Below, piece by piece: positions 22,046 to 35,288 of a stretch of 64,000 nt of DNA. The notes under the pieces are model-generated. The model had not been told where the DNA came from. It saw only the letters and a program-made list of their open reading frames with translations, and did no database searches. Each line of letters starts with the position of its first letter. Position 1 is the stretch's first letter. Both the position numbers and the translations under genes were made by a program. The DNA comes from Erodium maritimum (lineage: Eukaryota > Streptophyta > Magnoliopsida > Geraniales > Geraniaceae): contig OY997595.1 in NCBI GenBank assembly GCA_963921825.1, forward strand, positions 19,461,228 to 19,525,227, written 5' to 3'.

Positions 22046-24326
22046 GTACATAATTGACAATACAAATACCTTAAAAAACTATTATGGTAATCATTGAGTG
22101 AGTTGGTTAATCAAAAATAGTTTAATATGAGTTGGTTAATCAAAAATAGTTTAATATCCAATGATCTTTTTCGTTCTAACATTGTATTTTTCAGATCCAT
22201 ATTCTTGTAAAAAATTTAAAAGTAAAAGTATTTTTTTAATCATTGATCTACTATTGTTGATCTAATTTTGAAGTTGTTTGTTTGAATAAATTGTGTGTTT
22301 TATATCCCATTTTTTTTAATCATTGATCTACTATTTTTGTTTATCTAAGCTCATCGGACGACACAAGCCGCCTTCGTGTTTTCAACGGCTGCTACCAATA
22401 GTACCAGGCGTTGATACCATTCTCCTAAATATGATCAGAGTTTTTAGTGTCTCGATCTAGTAGAGAGGGCTTTAGCGGCCCTTCACAAAGGCGTTGAGTG
22501 AGAGGGTACGCCACGATCTCGTTACCGAAATCTAGGTTGGGCTTTCGATGAGCTTCGATGATCGAAGGGCGGAAGAGGTTTGGGACCTCAACAAATCCAC
22601 CACAGGTAGAAAAACAGGCTCATGGAGACGGCGACGAAGGTGATGGCCGCTTGATGTCGAAGATAAGAAGGAAGAAGTGGTGGGGTTGAAGGTAAGTGAA
22701 TGGGACGAAGCCCCAAATGGAGACCGCAAACAACGACGACTTGAAACCCTAGAAAGAAAGGGAGGACATCATCATTTCTTACTGTATAAGCTCAGTTTAA
22801 TTAAGTTTCTAACATTTAAGCAGTCAATTGATCAATAGTTAAATAATTAGTTGGGTAAGGGGTTTTAGGATATTCCACGACATACCCTGCCCCGAGAAAA
22901 TTATATATAATTGTAAGATATTTTAGATTTCTTCGATTTGATATTTTACGGGCCTAAATTAGAGTTCGTATGAAGAAGTTATGGCCATTTGAAAATATGT
23001 TGCGTGTATAACCTCATTTTATATGAAAATACTCATTTTACACTCTAAATATCTATTACATTTTCCAACAACATTATTTACAATTTTTTGTAGACTGCAT
23101 TTAAAAAGGTTAGAGGCAGACATAATGATTAAGTAATGGTTCAATAATATACATTTATAAGTATTTATAGTTATTGACAATGAAATAGTTTTGACTCATT
23201 TAAAAAAATATGTCTCATATACCTCGTATGACTGATTATATGTTTTGTCCACAATGTTCTGCCCATGGCAGACCAAACAACATATGGTTGTTCGTTCGAC
23301 TTGCACGACATGTATTTTCTAGCTGAAATATCTTTATGAAAATTGCATATATCTAAATTTCATTTGATTTGATATCTTACGAGCTTAAATCAGAACTCGT
23401 ATAAAAAATTTATGTCATTTGAAAATCGATCAAACTTTAACATTTTTTTAAACTGACTTTGATTGTTTTTTTTAAATATATTTTTGTTATTATCATAACA
23501 TATCTTAAAATATATTTTTAGATCCGTATGAACCTCAAGGGCTAAATCAAACACGATGAGCTTTCATTCTCTATTTTATTAGGTGATGTATACAGCCTAG
23601 CGTGCATAACGAATAAATATGAGAATATTTGGTGGGTCTTTTTTTTTTTAACAGTATTTGGTGGGGTTTTAGTTTGAGTTGGAGGAAGGCATGTCGTTAA
23701 TGATACGATTTTGTAGCAAATGGACCATTTCCATGCGGTTTGGCTACGGTTACCAAGTCAACCATATTAATATCTTCAACCAACCCCAGATGAGATGGGC
23801 TTTTGACTTTCAAATGATCAACCTTCCAACGGAACATGCTATATAATAATGCTCAATCCCTCTATCCTATCCCCTTCTCAACTTGCTAGTCTTTCATGTA
23901 TCATAATCCTCCTTTTCCATTAAGTAAACACACCTTCAATTTGACCGCCGTAATAATTAATAGGCATCGATACAAGTAATTGACGAGAATTCTTATAAGA
24001 GACTCCCAAAAGAGTTTCTCAAATAGAATGGTGGACTTTCACAAAGTTTAATTATAAAGCCATCACAATGGTGTTTCCGGTCCGTCTAATCGTACGTCGA
24101 ATCGATTAGATAGTTCTGCAAATCAATCAACATCTACTCAATACTTTTGTAAACCATGATCCCATATGTGATCCCTTATTATGAACTCGGATCAGTTTCA
24201 GGAGTTCGCATCACAAATCATCCCAATCACCATATGATTCACATGTCATAATCCCCATATGTGATTCCCTCACTACATACTCTAAGAAGTACTAGTGATG
24301 GGGCGATCAAACAGAAGGCCGGCCAA
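22046..24326. other. AT-rich intergenic DNA
   Basis: No gene is supported. 22380-22760 is less AT-rich and has a short minus frame (22532-22729) without a recognisable domain. A TATA-like CTATATAATAATG near 23840, followed by CT-rich DNA and short open segments such as MNSDQFQEFASQ near 24180, could be the 5' part of an old gene that the LINE split at 24327, but no domain supports this. Confidence 0.35.
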
Positions 24327-25522
24327 ATGAACCCCAATTGTTTTTTTTTGATCGGCGAAGACAAATTTAAATTATCCTCTTCTGAGGTAGAAAAGAGTAC
24401 AAAAAATGACAATCTCACTACAGATTGCACCAGGCCAAAGATCAACACAATTGATCTTCAACAACAGACAAAAGCAAAAAGAAAGGTAAAAGAGTAATAA
24501 TGCCTTGAGGTGCAAGTAAGTAACAATAGGGCAGTTAAATGAAAAGTCCAAGGTGCGTTTGCAAGTTGCTTCCTCGTTGGTTTGCTGCAAAATGGTCGAG
24601 TCTGAAGTGAAGTAGCAGCAGGGGCAGAGAACAAGGATTGAGAGGGTCTGCAACAGAGGTAAGTGAGTCTAAACAACAAGCCAACCTTGAATTGTAATTA
24701 GGCAAAGTAAAATGAGGCTTGAGGTGAAGTGGTTTAGAAGATCAGAGATCAAAAGCAAGGTTTCAATAGCAAGGGTTCATGTTCAGAGCAAATCAGTGCA
24801 AATGTGTTGGATGGTTGAGTTGAAATGGGAGAGGTTGGGAAACAAACAGCAGCAAGAATCAACAACAGAAAAGGATTGGGAGAGGGAAAATGCTGGAGCA
24901 GGTTGTATGAGCAGATGAGTGTATGCTCTTGGAGATAAGTCTTTAGTGAGAGTTCAAGGAGAAGAGCCAATGTACTTGTAGTAGAGAATAATTCAAATGT
25001 GTCTTCGAGCCTTCTTCAAGGAGATGTTTCAGAGGTATCTGAATGATTGCAGCAAAGTGAGTTGTTGTAGAGTTAGTAATAAAGTCAAATTGCAGGCATC
25101 AGAGATGAAGGGAGACTTAAGAAGCTCCAACCTGCAAAAGAAAGAGAAGAAAGAAACACTCATACCTAAGTGAAGAACTACCCTCACACTGGAGAAAGAA
25201 GGGGAGGAGGAGAGGAGAGGAGAGGAGAAACCACACACAAGAGGGCAAGGAGCCCTAAACAAAAAGAGAAAAGCAGGACCTTACCACAACTCACAGTCCA
25301 CTCCCCAAACCACCCAAAACCCAACCCAAACCCCCCTAAGTACAGAAAGATCAACTTCTGATCCCTAGGAGTTGAGAGCCAGCACTGAAAAGGGAAGTGA
25401 TAGGATTTGTCAAAAGAAGCCCATTCCCAGCTATAGGTGGTGCTCGGGACTTGAGCATAGATTACTGCAGCTGAATCTTGTTTTCCATTAAAAATGAGAG
25501 AATTTCTTGAGAGCCAGAGTTG

Positions 25523-28500
25523 CTAGAAGACACATTGCATGATGTTGCCCCAACTTCCTCTAAATTTTGATGGTACTAAGTAAGGCCAGGAGCAAAAAAC
25601 AGCCTTGATATCAACAGGACATGCCCAAATAATACCCCACCAAGAGAGGATTATATTAATGAGCTCCCAAGCTTTCCTACAGTGTAGCAAGATGTGTGCT
25701 CCATCTTCAAAATCCCAAGAGCATTGAGGACAGATGATATCTTGTAAAGGGAGTGACAAACCTCTTCCATCCAGAAAGCATTTAGAATGTATGGCTTCAA
25801 GACAGGCTAGCCAACAGAATGCAGTGATCTTGGAAGGGATCCCGGGGATCCAAAGGTGTTTTGTCCAGAGGAGAGGAGAGGTTTCTTGGGCAGCATGCAA
25901 TGAATACATTTTGTGCACACTGAAGCCTTTTTCATCTCTAGACCAGCAAAGCTTATCATCTTCTGGTAAGAGCCTAGTAACATTAAGAATGGCACAGATA
26001 CAACCCCATTCTAGGAGCTCCCACCCTCTTGCATCTCTTCTTAGGTCAAGGTTCCAGCTATTGTCAAACCAGAGATCAGACATGATAAAATTCTTGGTTT
26101 TGGCAAGAAGATAAATTCTGGGGAAGAAGAGTTTGAAAGGTAGCTCTCCCCACCAAACATCCTCCTAGAAGAAGATTCTAGTGCCTCTCCCCAAGGTCCA
26201 GGAGAGGCCTTTGGTTCCAAACCAGTCTGCAAATTGTTGATCCTTGGCTAGGGAGATAATGTGACTGAAGAGACTAGAGCCCCCTAGTTCAATAAAGTGA
26301 TTCAGATCCCAATCTTTAGCCCCTCCACCATATCTGGCACAAATAATTTGTTTCCAAAGTGAGTTGTCCTCAATGGCAAACCTCCTCCACCATTTAGCTA
26401 AGAGAGCAAGATTCATCAATTTTAGATTCTTAATTCCTAGTCCTCCATCAGTTTTTTGTTTGCAGACCTGATTCCACTTGACTTTGCAAAAGACTCTTGC
26501 TGGTGTTTTTCCAAGTCAAAGAAATTTCCTTTGCCAAGATTCCAAGGCTCTTATAACTGTCTTCGGAGCCTTCAGTAGAGATAAAAAATAGAGTGGCAGG
26601 GCACTGAGAGTGGTTTTTATCAGAATTATCCTACCACCAAAGGACAGGGTTTTGGCTTGCCAAAGGCCTAAAGATTTTTGGAATTTTTCAATGATTGGCT
26701 TCCAAGTGATCAGTCTTCTAGGATTAGAATCTAGGCTGAAGCTCAAGTATTTGTAAGGTAATGTTTCCACAGTACAAGAGAGGATGTCTGCATATTCTTG
26801 AGCTTCTTCTTGAGATAGATTTAATGGGACCAAAGCTGATTTGTCATAGTTAACTTTCAATCCTGCTGCTAACTTGAACATTTACAGAGCATGCTTTAAG
26901 TTTGCTGCACCTAGTGATGAAGCTTGTAGAAAAAAGATAGAGTCATTTGCAAATTGCAAATATGAGATTTGAGGTCCATAATTTCCTATTTGTATTCCAT
27001 GAAACTCAGATTGAGTCACTCCTGCCTTCATAATTTGATTTAACCCCTCAGCAGCTAAGGCAAACAGTAATGGAGATAATGCACAGCCTTGCCTAAGAAC
27101 TCTGAACATTGGGAAATCTGGTGAGGGAGAGCCATTAATAAGTACCGACATGTGAGCTATAAAGCAAGAAATCATCCTAAGTCTCCAAAGTGGCGCAAAC
27201 CCAAGTCTTTGCAGTAGTTTCATCATATAATCCCAGTTAATGTTATCAAAAGCCTTTTCAAAATCAGCTTTAAAGATAATGGCTTTGATCTTCTTTTGTT
27301 TGATTTCTTGAACCACTTCATTGACAGCAAGAACCCTATCAAGGATTTGTCTGCCAGCAAGGAAGCTAGTTTGTTCAAACCCTACCAAAGGGCCAATAAC
27401 CTCTTTCATTCTAAATGACAGTAGCTTAGTAAGTATTTTATAAGCCCCCCCATTAGACTTATAGGTCTGAAGTCTCCAAAGGAGATAGGAGCATCACACT
27501 TGGGAATAAGAGCTATGAATAAGGAGTTGAGTCCTTTCCCAAGGTGACCTAATCTGTGGAAATGTGAGATGAAATGCATGAAGTCTGGTTTGATGATTGG
27601 CCAGCAAACTTGGTAGAATTTTAGAGTGAATCCATCAGGACCAGGAGCTTTGTCTCCAACACAAGCCATCAAAGCTTTCACCACCTCTTGATCAGTAAAG
27701 GGCCTTTCTAGCCAGCCAGCTTGGACTGCAGTAATTGTCTTGAAGGGTAAATGATCAATGTTGATTGGCATTGAGATAGGCTTGGAGAACCTATCTTTGA
27801 AATGATCAGCAACTGCAATTTTGATTAGCTTTGGATCTTGCAGTAATTCATCTAGATTCATGATATGAGTAATTTTGTTCTTATTTCCTTTGAAGTTGGC
27901 CAGGAGATGGAAGTATTTTGAAGGTTTATCACCTTCATAGAACCATTTCTTTCTTGCTTTCTGGCTCCAGAGTTTGGTAAGTAGTTTTGTTTTCTTGATC
28001 AATTCAGCTTTGCAGGCACCTCTTTCATTGCATTCTTGGGCACTAAGCAATCTCAGTTCCACTAGTGAGTCAAAACCATCAAGCTTCTCTCTAAGACCAT
28101 GTATTTGTATATCAAGCTGGCCATATACCTGAGTGTTCCAAATTTCGAGCATACCTTTCAACATGTTGAGTTTTTGCCAAAGAATTAGATGGGGCTGGCC
28201 TGTAACACTGAGTGTAGCCCAAAAGCTCTCTACAGCTTTATAAAACCTGTCATCTTCTAGCCAAATGTTAAGGAACTTGAAGGGTCTGGGCCCCCAGTCA
28301 AGTTGATCATCATAAAGGAGGATTGGCTTGTGGTCAGAGATGCTTCTGGGCAAGCATTTTTGGGTTAAAGCATGGAACTTACTGAGGAAGTCTATGGATA
28401 TGAAGAATTTGTCAATTCTTGAAGCCTGAGATCCTGAGCCAAACCAGGTATATTTACCTCCAGTAAGAGGGAGATCAATAAGAGCCATTGAGTTAAGAAA

Positions 28501-29004
28501 AGCTTGGAGATTGGCAATGTTTATATTAGAGGCCCTATTGGAAGATCTTTCTGAGGTAGATAGTACATCATTAAAATCTCCAGCTATTAGAAACATTGAG
28601 GTTGTAGTGATGAGTTGTAGTTCAGAAAGTAGATCATCCCATAGAACCCTTCTTTCTCTTCTTTTGCAGGGAGCATAGACATTGGAGATACAACAGAGCT
28701 TATTTAGCTCTTTAGATAATCCCACCCAAATTAGAGCACCATTTATCTTCTTAATAGAGTGTAGTTGATAAGCATTTGTTTTCCATCAAGTGATCAGACC
28801 ACCAGAGAGTCCAGAAGCTGGAATAAAGTCCAATTCCCCACCCCAGCTCATACCACATGATCTGAGGAAGCCAAAGGGGATGGATTCCAATTTTGACTCA
28901 TGTATAAGCACCATCAATGGTTGTTGCTTGGATATCAAGTCACCAAGTGTCTTCTTCTTCTGAGTTGAAGACACACCTCTCAAATTCTAAGAGAGGATTT
29001 TCAT
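25523..29004 (-). pseudogene. LINE ORF2: endonuclease-reverse transcriptase-zf-RVT
   Basis: The start codon at 29004 gives MKILS followed by TAG, where intact relatives have Trp (MKILSWNVRG), a single G-to-A change. The AP-type endonuclease shows IHESKLE, GGELDFIP, AGDFND and SDHKPI. The reverse transcriptase shows KAPGPDGF, ALIPK, DFRPISL, QTSFLAGRQI, FKADFEKAFD and LRQGCALSPLLF. The catalytic FADD box reads FAND, losing the first aspartate. Then come LPYKYL, LSFGGR, NLALLAKWW and a C-terminal zf-RVT region (WTKHLW..PSKITAFCW, CPQC, LLHC). Stops occur at codon 6 and near 28784, 26882, 26514 and 26163, with one frameshift near 27430. In active copies this protein nicks DNA and copies the RNA at the target. 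Confidence 0.9.
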
Positions 29005-29336
29005 AAAGGGATTATTGAGAGACCAAGGTGGTGATTTAATTAATCACCTCCTTGCAAGAATCCAGGTAAGTCAAATGTGTTCCTTCTTCATCAGTAGTGT
29101 CCTCCAGCTCAATTCTGAATTTTGCATCTTCTATAACAACAAGGTGCTCAATAATAAGTTCATCACTGCAATCAGCCAAGATCCCAATTTTTCTTCCCAA
29201 ATGACCATGCCTTCTTTGCCTCAAGATGGTTCTGATGAGATTGTTTCACCTTCAGTCCTTCCTTCAAGCTTGATCTGGTTTCATATTTGTGTGTAGAGGA
29301 TTGAGGTTTATGTTTTTTTTTTCCTTTTGATAATTT

Positions 29337-31470
29337 TCAAGTGTGCTTAGAAGTTGAGTCTGACAGCTTAATATGAGGGCCCTTTGTGAAGCCCCAAAAA
29401 TCAGATACCTCCTTTACTTGAGTTTCCTGTAGAGCCAGATGTGGATGAGAAATGGGGGTGGTATGGGCACTGAAGATATCTTCCAAACTAGATTGATCTG
29501 AGCAGGTGGTCCCCAAGGATGGTAAGTTTTGCTCTCCTTTTGTAGTTAGACTCTTTCCCAATGTTGTATATTTAGTCTTTAGTAGATATTGGTCATTCAA
29601 ACCCATCTTTGGCAATAAATGCTGATTTGGATGTGTACTTGTTGCTAAGCATAAGGGATGTGGAGAGCCAATTAGTTGTGTTGTGACTAGTTCAGTTGTA
29701 AGCTGAGTGGAGAGAGGAACATTGCAAGTGAATTTTGTTGGTTGTAGTTCAGAATCAACAAATGATCCTGTCTTTGAGCAGCCAGAAGGAGATGTTTGTT
29801 GGAGATCATTGTGTAGATGGATCTGAATTGTACCCTTAGAGGTTTGAAAGGTGGCATCTGCATCAAGTGAATCTTTAACCACCAGATTGTCCACTGAGAG
29901 TAATGGGGACTGCTCCTTCTGAGTATAAACATTCCTCGGAACATTCTCCTCCATTATTGCAAGAGGGACTGCAATAACTTCTTGTAAATCTGGTGCAAAA
30001 GGAGCATCATTAATAGCTTCAAGATCATCAGTAACCTCCAAAGGTATAAAATCAGTTGGCTCTCTTAAATCAGAGACCAATGGAGTATCAGTGACATCAG
30101 TGACAGGAGCAATGGGATATTTTTCTCTAGCACACTCTTCATCTTCCTCAGGGGAACTTAAATCAAACTGGGAGCTTTCTTCTCTTCTAGTCAATCTTTC
30201 CCCTGAGATCTCAGCAACATCTTCCACCTTAGTTTCTTTGATCCAGAGTGAGACTTTCTCCTGTCCCAAGAAGAGGTCAACTCTGGTGGATATAGACTCA
30301 TAAATATTGGTATGGATGAGAATAAGAGCTGAGTCTATTTGTACACCAGAAGTTGATAATGGATGAGTAAAGACATAATCTCCAAGAGAGGAAACAGCAG
30401 TAGAAAAGGTCTCCTCACACCATCCTTGATAAGGTAGACCATAGATAGAGATCCATTTGAAGCGTCCTGCTTTCTCACAAAGCTTTTCTCTGTCTGGAAT
30501 GATTGTGAGCCACTTACTGAGCTAGTGGCCATCTTCCTGCAAGAGTTCTTTACCAAAGTGGGGATCAGGACAATGTAGCAGAAGAGCCCTGTTGCCAAGA
30601 GACTTAACTTGGATCTCAAAGACTTGCTCAGAGGCAAAGCTTGCCATAATAGATTGTGCTGAAATATTTGGTGAGCTATGTCTAGATGACTATTCCTGAT
30701 TAATTGCTGTTGAGTGATCACAATAGAGCCTTGGAGTCTTAAGGGAGCCATTGAGAGTGTGTCAGACCTTTGAGGAGCCATTGAGGGCAGAGGAGGTCTT
30801 TGAATGTTGCTTAGCTGGAGGGAGAGAGTGGTGGCTCTTGCTTGTGTAACATATAGCTTGTAACCATTTAGACTAAAGCCATTGAAGGTGTTTATGGCCT
30901 CCTGCGATTGTTGAAGAGTAGTATAGTAACAAAAGCCATAAAATTTACCTTGTTTGTTAACTTTGGAGGCAATGTGAGCTCTTTTTAGGCCTCCAACTAC
31001 AGAGAAGATTTTAAATAACCAAGGCTCAATGGCTCTGCTGGGAAGATTGTTGATATAGGCAACTATGTTTCCCAGATTATGAGTGGTAAACTGGAGATCA
31101 GTTTCTTCAGGGTATAGCTTTGCTTTGCCTTTTGCTGATATGTGATGGCTTTGAGTGTATCTGAGTTCAGCCACAGAGGAAGTTGGAGTTGAATCAGTGT
31201 CAGAATCTAATTGCTGGAAGAATTTATCATAAAACATCTTCTTTCCATCCAAAAGCTTAGTGTGGCCACCGGTTGAGTACTCTTGGGTTTTGTCAGTATA
31301 AGAGGTTTGATGTTGTGAGTTCTTCCTAAGTCTGACCATGGATGGTTGTTGCGGTGCGTTTTCAAACCCCGGTGGGGGGCAATGGAGGATGAGGAAGTTT
31401 TTTGAGCTTGATCTTCAGCTGCAGTTGCTGGTTGGAGGAGCTCACCACTGAGTTCTTCTAAGGTTAACAT
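29337..31470 (-). pseudogene. LINE ORF1 with RRM domain, frameshifted
   Basis: The first ATG of the N-terminal segment is at 31470 (MLTLEELSGELLQ). A frameshift before 31339 moves into the 334-residue segment starting MVRLRKNSQ. An RRM covers about residues 85-170 of that segment: RNP2-like VAYINNL and RNP1-like KFYGFCYY, with an AFNGFSLNGYKLYV-type C-terminal strand. Another frameshift between about 30550 and 30270 leads into an acidic C-terminal segment (30269-29337). The RRM binds the element RNA. An RRM-type ORF1 is one of the known forms in plant LINEs. The retroposon at 53951-55778 carries a related but still open ORF. Confidence 0.8.
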
Positions 31471-31755
31471 GCTTCTATACAAAAAACTGAAGTGGTGTAT
31501 AGCTGGGAAGTAGTGAAAGATAGCATAAAACAGATGTTCTTGAGCTGCTAGGAAATTATCAGAGCTAGGAAAAGAAGAAGGGGATTGATGATGAGAAGCA
31601 GAGATCTGGGGAAGTGTTGAAATGTTCTTCAGAAGTTCTTCAGAGGCATGAAGTTCATCACAATTACTGTAGAAGAACTGTAGTAGTAGAGAGTGAGATA
31701 TCTCATTTAGTTACCACTCCACTGTGTAACCTGGTCTTTTATGAACCCCAATTGT

Positions 31756-32346
31756 GATATGGAACCCTAAGTTTGGGTGGATTAGAGGAGGCCGACGCCA
31801 TTTGCACCATATGGAAGTTTAGTTTTCTGCACTTTATTATTGAAGTAAACCATAATTACAGAAAATTATATATTAAATATTTACTTTTTTGTAAATTTAC
31901 TTCAAATTGATGATTTTCCACTCTAAATTTGATTAAATAGGAAATCCAATTTTACTTAGTTTTCTGGATTTTTGTTTTTGTTTTGTATGACACAAAGACA
32001 AGTTCAACAAATTTTCCTGCAATTACTTCAGTTCTTTTCTCCAATTTTCCTTTGAAATAAAACTTGGCTTTGGATTTAGGTCACGTACCACAAAATGAGG
32101 CATCAACAATCTGAAAACTTGATAGTTCAAACTCCAAATGCTTACATAAAAAAAGGCGATCAACCATGAAAAGTTCAGCATTCTTGAAGGAAGTTAGGAA
32201 TAAGAAAACTCCAGATTCCAAGTGTAATCCCTCAACACACATCTTTTTTTTTTTCCTTCTTTCCTAGCCTTTCTTTTGGCGAAATATAATAATAGTACCC
32301 ATACGGATAGAAAGTAATTCAACATGTTAGGCCTGGCCACCAAGTA
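31756..32346. other. Downstream flank of glyoxalase II
   Basis: This AT-rich 0.6 kb lies between the LINE 5' end and the glyoxalase II stop codon. It should contain the gene's 3' untranslated region; an AATAAA on the minus strand (TTTATT near 31828) is one candidate polyadenylation signal. No other gene is seen. Confidence 0.4.
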
Positions 32347-34946
32347 CTAGCCCCTCCAGTTGTCCTTTCTCTGCCTTACTTCTCGAAGGGCTTCCACTGG
32401 AGCCTCACATCCGACCTTTTCCTGTAAAGAGATATCATTCTTCGTAACAAAGCATCCAAATGACCCATTTATGCAGCTTCTCTTCTCATTTGTATTTGTA
32501 TTTATATTTAGATTTGAAGGTGAAAAGAAAATTATACCATGAGTTGGGGTAAATCAACCCTCATGAAAGGGTTTATTTCCATCTCCTCCTCGATAGTTGA
32601 GGGAATGGTGGGTAGGCCCGCTTTCCGCTGATTCTGAGCCCATAATAACTTCTGTTGTATCTTGGCATTTTCTGGTTCAACAGTCTGAGCAAACTGCAAG
32701 TTCTTCACTGTATACTAGGAAACCCCAGAAAATACATGGTTACATTTTTATATAAACACAGTAACAAGGACCAACAAAATAACATCAAATTGGGTTTCAT
32801 GTATTTAACCCAAGACATCTCTTGACAACTCCTATACTAACATTGACAAAGTCATAAGGGAATAAGTATGAGAAAGAAACAATGTTCGGGAAAAGCCTAA
32901 GTTCACTGTATCCCTATGTTTACCTCATGGCCACAATAAACTCGAGTTGGTTTTGGCAAAGAGCCGAGAGTCACACACAATGATTGATACATTTGTTCTG
33001 CTGTGCCTTCAAAAAATTTCCCACAACCAGCAACAAACTACATCAAAACAAATGACCAGTAAGAGACAAGAGCTCAAACATTTACACTTGGCACTTCGGC
33101 TATTATTGAATCATGAATATAGAACAGTAAAATATGCATCCAACCCACACTATCTTTTCATGAGATATTGGCTCACACCTTAAGCCTGTTCAAATTCCCA
33201 TTCCCCGAAAAGCATTAGGGAAATGGCATATTGATTCTTGATTTTGATGATTCGGGTGGAGGGAACACACAAACCACTTTCCCTTCCTGCCTCTTTAAAC
33301 ATAGATTTGGAAGATGTTTTTGGTCTTGCAAGTAAATATTGAACGGGGGCACACAATAAGTAATAGCCCAGGAGGAAAGGGATATTGAAGGATTTAGAGT
33401 AGGATTTCAATCCTTTTCAAGGTAAAGAAAATATGATGCATAGACATGGAGAACATGTGCAATTTTACAATGATAGACAGTACTAGAGCCGTAACCTAAA
33501 AATGGACAAGAACTTGACATTCCGGTCCGAATAATATAAAACTGACTAATTGAGTGATGTGAAGAGGAGCTCAGCAACACGAATACTATCTTCCTACTGA
33601 CAGATTATCCCAAGCAAAAGAAATCACATATTTTTCTGGTTCCCCGTCCACCAAAGCTCAACCGACAATCTTCATGATCAAGGGTCAAATATAGCTAGGC
33701 TAGATCTAAGCATCTGTAATTCAGTCATCCATTCCCTCAACCAGACACTCATAACAGCTTGACCAAAAAGAGGAGAATAAGATCCTTGCCCAGGGATGCA
33801 CATATACCTAAGGTTTTAAGATAATAACCACTCTATAATACAATGATGCCACTTCTATCCATTACCTTTCATTGATGAAGAAGATACAATATGTAGTCGG
33901 TCTACCTCCGACCACAGAAAAAAAAGGAATAAAAAGAACCTTCTATCAGCTTACCAGAGTATCTCCAGTAAAAACAGCGGGGTCCTCTTCCTCTTTGCCC
34001 GTAACATAGTAACTTATGTGACCTTTAGTGTGACTGAAAAAAGGCAATTCAGGTGAAAGTAAACAGGCAAGTATTTGAGATGAGACTATACAAATGAAGA
34101 AATAAGCAAGATACATCAAGCAGATCAACCAATACGTAGAAACGGTATCTACCCCCACAAACACACAACAATGCACACAGTTGCACACTGTTTATCAACC
34201 CCCAATAGCACAGAACAATGTTTCCTTAGAGAGCGGCACGTTGCAGTTGGTAAGTTAAGTAACTTACCATGGAGTATGAAGACACAAGATATGAACATCA
34301 GCCCCTAGCAGCAACTTATCACCATTTTCTACTTTTTCAGTGCATCCCCTCACATTATCAATGGAACCACCATAAACCTTAATCCCAGGAACCAGCTCCT
34401 TTACCTTGTCATTCCCACCAGCATGATCCCTAACATACACAAACACATTGAATTCAGCCATGCAGAATACAATATTGTCTCTGTGAGATGCGGATAAGGT
34501 GTGAGCACGAGTAGGCCATGTTGTTGAAATGGCATGGACGAACCAGAACAAGTAACTTATATGTACAAAAACTGAAAACCCATTTGGTTTTTGTGATTCA
34601 TCCCACAAGAGCCAGCAATATGAACAATCAATATCTAAAACCTTGACGAGAAACGGCAATAACAATGAAAAGAAGTAAAGCTCGAAACTTTGACTGACTA
34701 AACGAAAAGGGAAAGGCCCAAAAGGCGAAGCAACAGCAGAATCGAAGAGGGCATATAGAAATTGTAGGGAGCGAACCAGTGATGGTGAGTGGTGAGGACG
34801 AATTTGATATCGGCGCCGTGTTGCTGAGCAGCTTGGATGAGCTTATCGGGTTCCACAGGATCCACCACCGCAGCTTGCTTGGAGCTCTCGTCGATGATCA
34901 GATACGCGTAATTATCCTCCAAGCAGCAAACCTCTACGATCTTCAT
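32347..34946 (-). CDS. GLX2: Cytosolic glyoxalase II (hydroxyacylglutathione hydrolase), six exons
   Basis: It hydrolyses S-D-lactoylglutathione to D-lactate and glutathione, the second step of methylglyoxal detoxification. Exons: 34777-34946, 34268-34429, 33955-34033, 32924-33037, 32538-32714, 32347-32421. Every intron has GT/AG ends and the joined frame is 258 residues, the length known for the plant cytosolic form. The start is the ATG at 34946 ([16 protein letters not shown]); the four codons before it are open but begin with TTG. The metallo-beta-lactamase motif THHHWDH (residues 53-59) spans the first intron. Further metal ligands are in HTPCHTKGH, FTGDTLF and YCGHE. The C-terminus reads [12 protein letters not shown], the usual family ending. 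No targeting peptide precedes MKI, so cytosol is expected. It is the only intact host gene here, lying between a LINE (0.6 kb downstream) and a solo LTR (0.34 kb upstream). Confidence 0.95.
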
Positions 34947-35288
34947 CTCCAATTTCAATTACCACAACTCTCTTCGCTCTACTTTGCAGGAGGTGCGTCT
35001 TGGGTCCTCGTAGATGAACAGATCGATTGTCAACCTGCCTCACACCTACTACTGAGTCGACTCCGAGTCGAGAAAATCGCTCGCACGTGTGGATATGAAA
35101 AGGAAACGTGTCCAGTTTATCCGAGAGTTATCAGATAGTTCTGGATGAATATTAGTTCTGGATGAATATTGTTGAAACATATTACTATACTAAAATACCG
35201 GATCTAAATCACACCGAATTAATCGGTCTAGTGATCTTGTTGTTGCATTTCGAGTCTATTGTGTAGAAAAAAAATCGAAAAGTTATTT
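34947..35288 (-). promoter_or_regulatory. Glyoxalase II upstream region, cut short by an LTR
   Basis: This 342 bp lies between the start codon and the LTR terminus at 35289. It includes a CACGTG core at 35084-35089 (context GCACGTGTGG, a G-box/ABRE-like site). A 17-18 bp direct duplication (GTTCTGGATGAATATT) occurs at 35140-35170. No clear TATA box was found. Confidence 0.4.

Larger units (their letters stand above)
24327..31755 (-). mobile_element. Full-length LINE (7.4 kb) with 15 bp target duplication
   Basis: The duplication ATGAACCCCAATTGT occurs at 24327-24341 and 31741-31755. The 3' tail is the T run at 24341-24349 and a LINE-type end (TTCGCCGATC before the tail in sense). The unit has a roughly 0.27 kb 5' region, ORF1 with an RRM (31470-29337), a 0.33 kb spacer, ORF2 with endonuclease, reverse transcriptase and zf-RVT regions (29004-25523), and a 1.2 kb 3' region. 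Both ORFs are interrupted. The perfect 15 bp duplication suggests a fairly recent insertion (inference). Confidence 0.9.
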
